Shown here in pieces: positions 5,542-7,036 of a DNA stretch of 7,036 nt (position 1 is its first letter; each line of letters opens with the position of its first letter). The notes beneath the pieces were generated by a model. That model was not told where the DNA came from. It made no database searches and was given only the letters and a program-made list of their open reading frames with translations. The stretch is from DATKEU01 sp036493295 (lineage in GTDB: Bacteria; Myxococcota_A; Polyangia; Fen-1088). The translations under genes were made by a program, and so were the position numbers. The stretch is from positions 1 to 7,036 of the forward strand of contig DASXQB010000208.1 in the NCBI GenBank assembly GCA_036493295.1, read 5' to 3'.

Positions 5542-6426
5542 GTGTCGAGGAGCCAAGGACAGCGTGGTGCTTTCGGTTGCGTGGGTGTTTTCCTTTGCTG
5601 TGCATGGGCATGCGTCGGCGCCTGCGGCGGCGGTTCGTCGGCCTCGGTCACTCCGGGCGCAGGTGGAACGGGCCCCGCGATCTCGATTCCGGTGCCGCCC
5701 GCGATCGAAGCACGTTTGAAAGAACTGACCGACCAGCTGGGGAAGATCATCTGCGAGCGTTCGCGCAATTGTTGCAGCGGCTACGGGTTTCAACCGTTGA
5801 GCGATTGCAGCGTGCAGGCCGATGCGCCTTTCGACCTGTACGCCGGCGAGTTGCTGGCGGGTGGTTCCGAAAACTTCGACTACGCGGTCGACGAGGCGCT
5901 GGCTGCCGCTTGTCTCGACGTCGCACGCTCGGTGGTGAACGATTGCACGTTCGCGACCGAGCCCCTCGACGCCGCGTGGACGCTGCCCTGCGCGCATGCA
6001 CTCCGGGTCACGCCCAAGGGCCAGACCCCGGCCGAGTGCTTCGACGACAACGACTGCGAGACCATCCGCGGCGCTGACTATCGCTGCTTCAACCACGCCT
6101 GCTTGCCCGCCGCCCCGATGCCGACGGGCGCCTCCTGCCTGGTGCCGCCAAACCCGACCAGTGTTCCGGTTTGCTCCGGCACCGACTACTGCGGCGATGA
6201 GGTGTGTACCCGGATTGGCGGCCCGGGCGACAACTGCATTCCCGTTCAAGACGCGTGCGTTGCCGGGTATGTTTGCGATTGTGATCCCACTGTGGGCTGC
6301 TCCAAACTGATCTGCTTTCACGAGCCCACCATCGGCGACGTCTGCGCCAAAGACGACGATTGCGGCATTCGCCTCAAATGCTCGGGGGGACACTGCGCTC
6401 CGCGGCAGCTGGGAATCTGCCAGTAG
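5542..6426 (+). CDS. Cysteine-rich lipoprotein with Dickkopf-like repeats
   Basis: Predicted 294-residue surface lipoprotein; function unknown. The GTG at 5542 is the first start after an in-frame TAG at 5530. It gives a basic n-region (R3, R8), a hydrophobic core and a lipobox VGAC with lipid Cys28, followed by GGG and a short Gly/Ser/Pro spacer. Residues about 50-150 are mixed helical with a few cysteines (ICERSRNCCSGYGF; later CLDVARSVVNDC). From about residue 166 the protein becomes a string of small disulfide-rich units: CFDDNDC (166-172) with YRCFNHACLP, then CSGTDYCGDEVCTR, DNCIPVQDACVAGYVCDCDP, and CAKDDDCGIRLKCSGGHC from 268. The C-x3-D-x-C / C-x3-C spacing resembles the Dickkopf N-terminal type found in many myxobacterial secreted proteins. 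Base composition is typical of the window, unlike the lipoprotein just upstream. No catalytic motif is seen. Confidence 0.82.
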   Translation: MSRSQGQRGAFGCVGVFLCCAWACVGACGGGSSASVTPGAGGTGPAISIPVPPAIEARLKELTDQLGKIICERSRNCCSGYGFQPLSDCSVQADAPFDLYAGELLAGGSENFDYAVDEALAAACLDVARSVVNDCTFATEPLDAAWTLPCAHALRVTPKGQTPAECFDDNDCETIRGADYRCFNHACLPAAPMPTGASCLVPPNPTSVPVCSGTDYCGDEVCTRIGGPGDNCIPVQDACVAGYVCDCDPTVGCSKLICFHEPTIGDVCAKDDDCGIRLKCSGGHCAPRQLGICQ

Positions 6427-6494
6427 CTGGCTGGCAGCTGCGCTGCCGAGTCGCGTGGTAGCCTGCCGCGGCGGTGGCGACGTTCGAGCGAGAC

Positions 6495-6806
6495 ATGTGA
6501 ATCCGCCAGCAGTGGGGCTGGCTGGCGCTGGGATTGGCGGCGATCGCCTCGACGTGGGTCGTCGCCTCGACCTGGGAGCGCGTCCGCACGCGACCCCCGG
6601 AGCGCACGCTGCAGTTGACCGGCTCGGCCAAGAAGCGAATCGTGTCGGATCTGATCGAATGGACCGGGTCAGTCGAGGTGGTCGATCCCGCCGATCGGAC
6701 GGCCGCCTATCGCACGCTGCACGGCCACATGGCCAAGGTGCTGGCGTACCTGAAAGGCCAGGGCATCGGCGAGCGCGAGGTCAGCCCGTCTTCGGTGACC
6801 GGTTGA
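6495..6806 (+). pseudogene. SIMPL-domain (DUF541) protein, broken at both ends
   Basis: SIMPL-domain proteins are periplasmic or membrane-anchored proteins of about 200-250 residues with poorly defined roles. Here the reading frame has an ATG at 6495-6497, then TGA as codon 2, then IRQQWGWLALGLAAIASTW, which reads as a normal basic n-region and membrane anchor. The domain start follows clearly: LQLTGSAKKRIVSDLIEWTG, then AYRTLHGHMAKVLAYLKGQG and GEREVSPSSVTG. It then stops at 6804-6806 after only about 65 domain residues, and none of the three forward frames continues the domain. A TTG at 6534 could restart translation and give 90 residues, but with half the anchor and a third of the domain. 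A single CGA-to-TGA or TGG-to-TGA change would explain codon 2. I read this as a decayed gene; a short expressed version cannot be excluded. Confidence 0.65.
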
Positions 6807-6827
6807 CGCGAGATCGAAGGTGAATCG

Positions 6828-6837
6828 GTAACGTAAC
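6828..6837 (+). repeat. Direct repeat GTAAC-GTAAC
   Basis: Two adjacent GTAAC units lie between the end of the SIMPL frame and arm A, within a larger imperfect palindrome with CGGT on the left and ACCG on the right. It could be a small protein-binding site, but there is no independent support. Confidence 0.2.
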
Positions 6838-6858
6838 CGAGGCTGCACGCGCGGCTTG

Positions 6859-6934
6859 GAGGTGGCGACAAATTGGACGGCCTGGGCCGCTTGGCGGCTT
6901 CCCGCCCGCGGAAAGCCTCTGTCTACGCCACCTC
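6859..6934. repeat. Foldable arm A: 9-bp inverted repeat around a bulged hairpin
   Basis: GAGGTGGCG (6859-6867) pairs perfectly with CGCCACCTC (6926-6934). Between them, GGCTTCC (6896-6902) pairs with GGAAAGCC (6910-6917), with one bulged A and a 7-base loop. A competing GCCGC-TTG-GCGGC hairpin sits at 6886-6898. This could be a structured RNA or a DNA element; no known RNA family is recognised. Confidence 0.45.
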
Positions 6935-6958
6935 TCCCATCAAGGCTTTCGTCGCCGC

Positions 6959-7036
6959 ATGGCATCCGTTGGGCCTTCGAACCGGGGAGGCCTTCCGCCG
7001 TCGGGAAGCCTTGTTCCGGAGCCGGTCGGATGCCAT
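6959..7036. repeat. Foldable arm B: 10-bp inverted repeat around a near-copy of the arm A hairpin
   Basis: ATGGCATCCG (6959-6968) pairs perfectly with CGGATGCCAT (7027-7036), the last bases of the window. ACCGG (6981-6985) pairs with CCGGT (7022-7026) directly inside it, leaving a one-sided 12-base bulge. The core hairpin at 6989-7010 has a 7-bp stem with one bulged C and a 7-base loop, and matches the arm A hairpin at 17 of 22 positions. The element may continue past the window. Confidence 0.45.

Noticed and set aside
5413..6393. Minus-strand open frame of 326 codons
   Set aside because: It mirrors the cysteine-rich lipoprotein at 5542-6426, shows no recognisable protein features, and is best explained by GC-rich codon bias.
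6669..6965. Minus-strand open frame of 98 codons across the SIMPL remnant
   Set aside because: It is antisense to a recognisable SIMPL domain, its composition is shadow-like, and it has no ribosome-binding site or domain.
6858..7000. tRNA or tmRNA-like gene, suggested by GGAGGTGG...CCACCTC and a TTCGAAC
   Set aside because: The TTCGAAC lacks the flanking G-C pair of a T-loop, there is no D-arm or anticodon arm in register, and no CCA end.
6837..7036. Plus-strand frame open from 6837 to the window end, possible start TTG 6873
   Set aside because: It is Arg/Ala-rich with no recognised domain and runs through the paired repeats. All six frames here are fairly open, so coding cannot be supported without the right flank.
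6959..7036. Integron attC site (GTTGGGC at 6968-6974 fits the GTTRRRY core)
   Set aside because: No matching RYYYAAC core lies at the other end, the heptamer is inside the inverted repeat and not at its edge, and no integrase is present.

Overview
This is a GC-rich stretch of bacterial chromosome. Its best fit is a myxobacterium-like organism (Myxococcota, perhaps a Polyangia-type lineage). The pointers are high G+C, several outer-surface lipoproteins with glycine-rich spacers after the lipid cysteine, cysteine-rich secreted domains and an ECF sigma factor. The assignment rests on gene style, not on a marker gene.

Layout, left to right. An ECF sigma factor reads leftward off the window edge (591 to before 1). 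Diverging from it is a large lipoprotein (721-2742) with a Big2-like Ig domain, a CxxCH motif and a TolB/PD40-like beta-propeller. A tiny 44-residue lipoprotein (2817-2951) and a glycine- and cysteine-rich lipoprotein (3012-3647) follow on the same strand. Converging on these is a minus-strand pair: a secreted FKBP-type prolyl isomerase with a duplicated half-domain (3686-4339), and just upstream of it the C-terminal remnant of a galactose-binding-like sugar-binding module (4336-4653). That remnant is cut off by a clearly lower-GC segment (about 4690-5460) carrying a cysteine-rich lipoprotein gene (4729-5388). A third cysteine-rich lipoprotein (5542-6426) comes next. The right end holds a decayed SIMPL-domain gene (6495-6806), with an in-frame stop at codon 2 and an early C-terminal end. 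After it is a non-coding, strongly self-complementary stretch (6859-7036) that folds on paper into two similar tandem arms.

How it fits together. Apart from the sigma factor, nearly every gene makes an exported or surface protein, so this looks like an accessory envelope region. No metabolic pathway, defence system, CRISPR array, tRNA, rRNA or transposase was recognised. The most notable points are the low-GC lipoprotein island next to a truncated gene, a cysteine module shared by two neighbouring lipoproteins of different base composition, the broken SIMPL gene, and the paired hairpin arms at the right edge. None amounts to a clear new system, but each can be checked.
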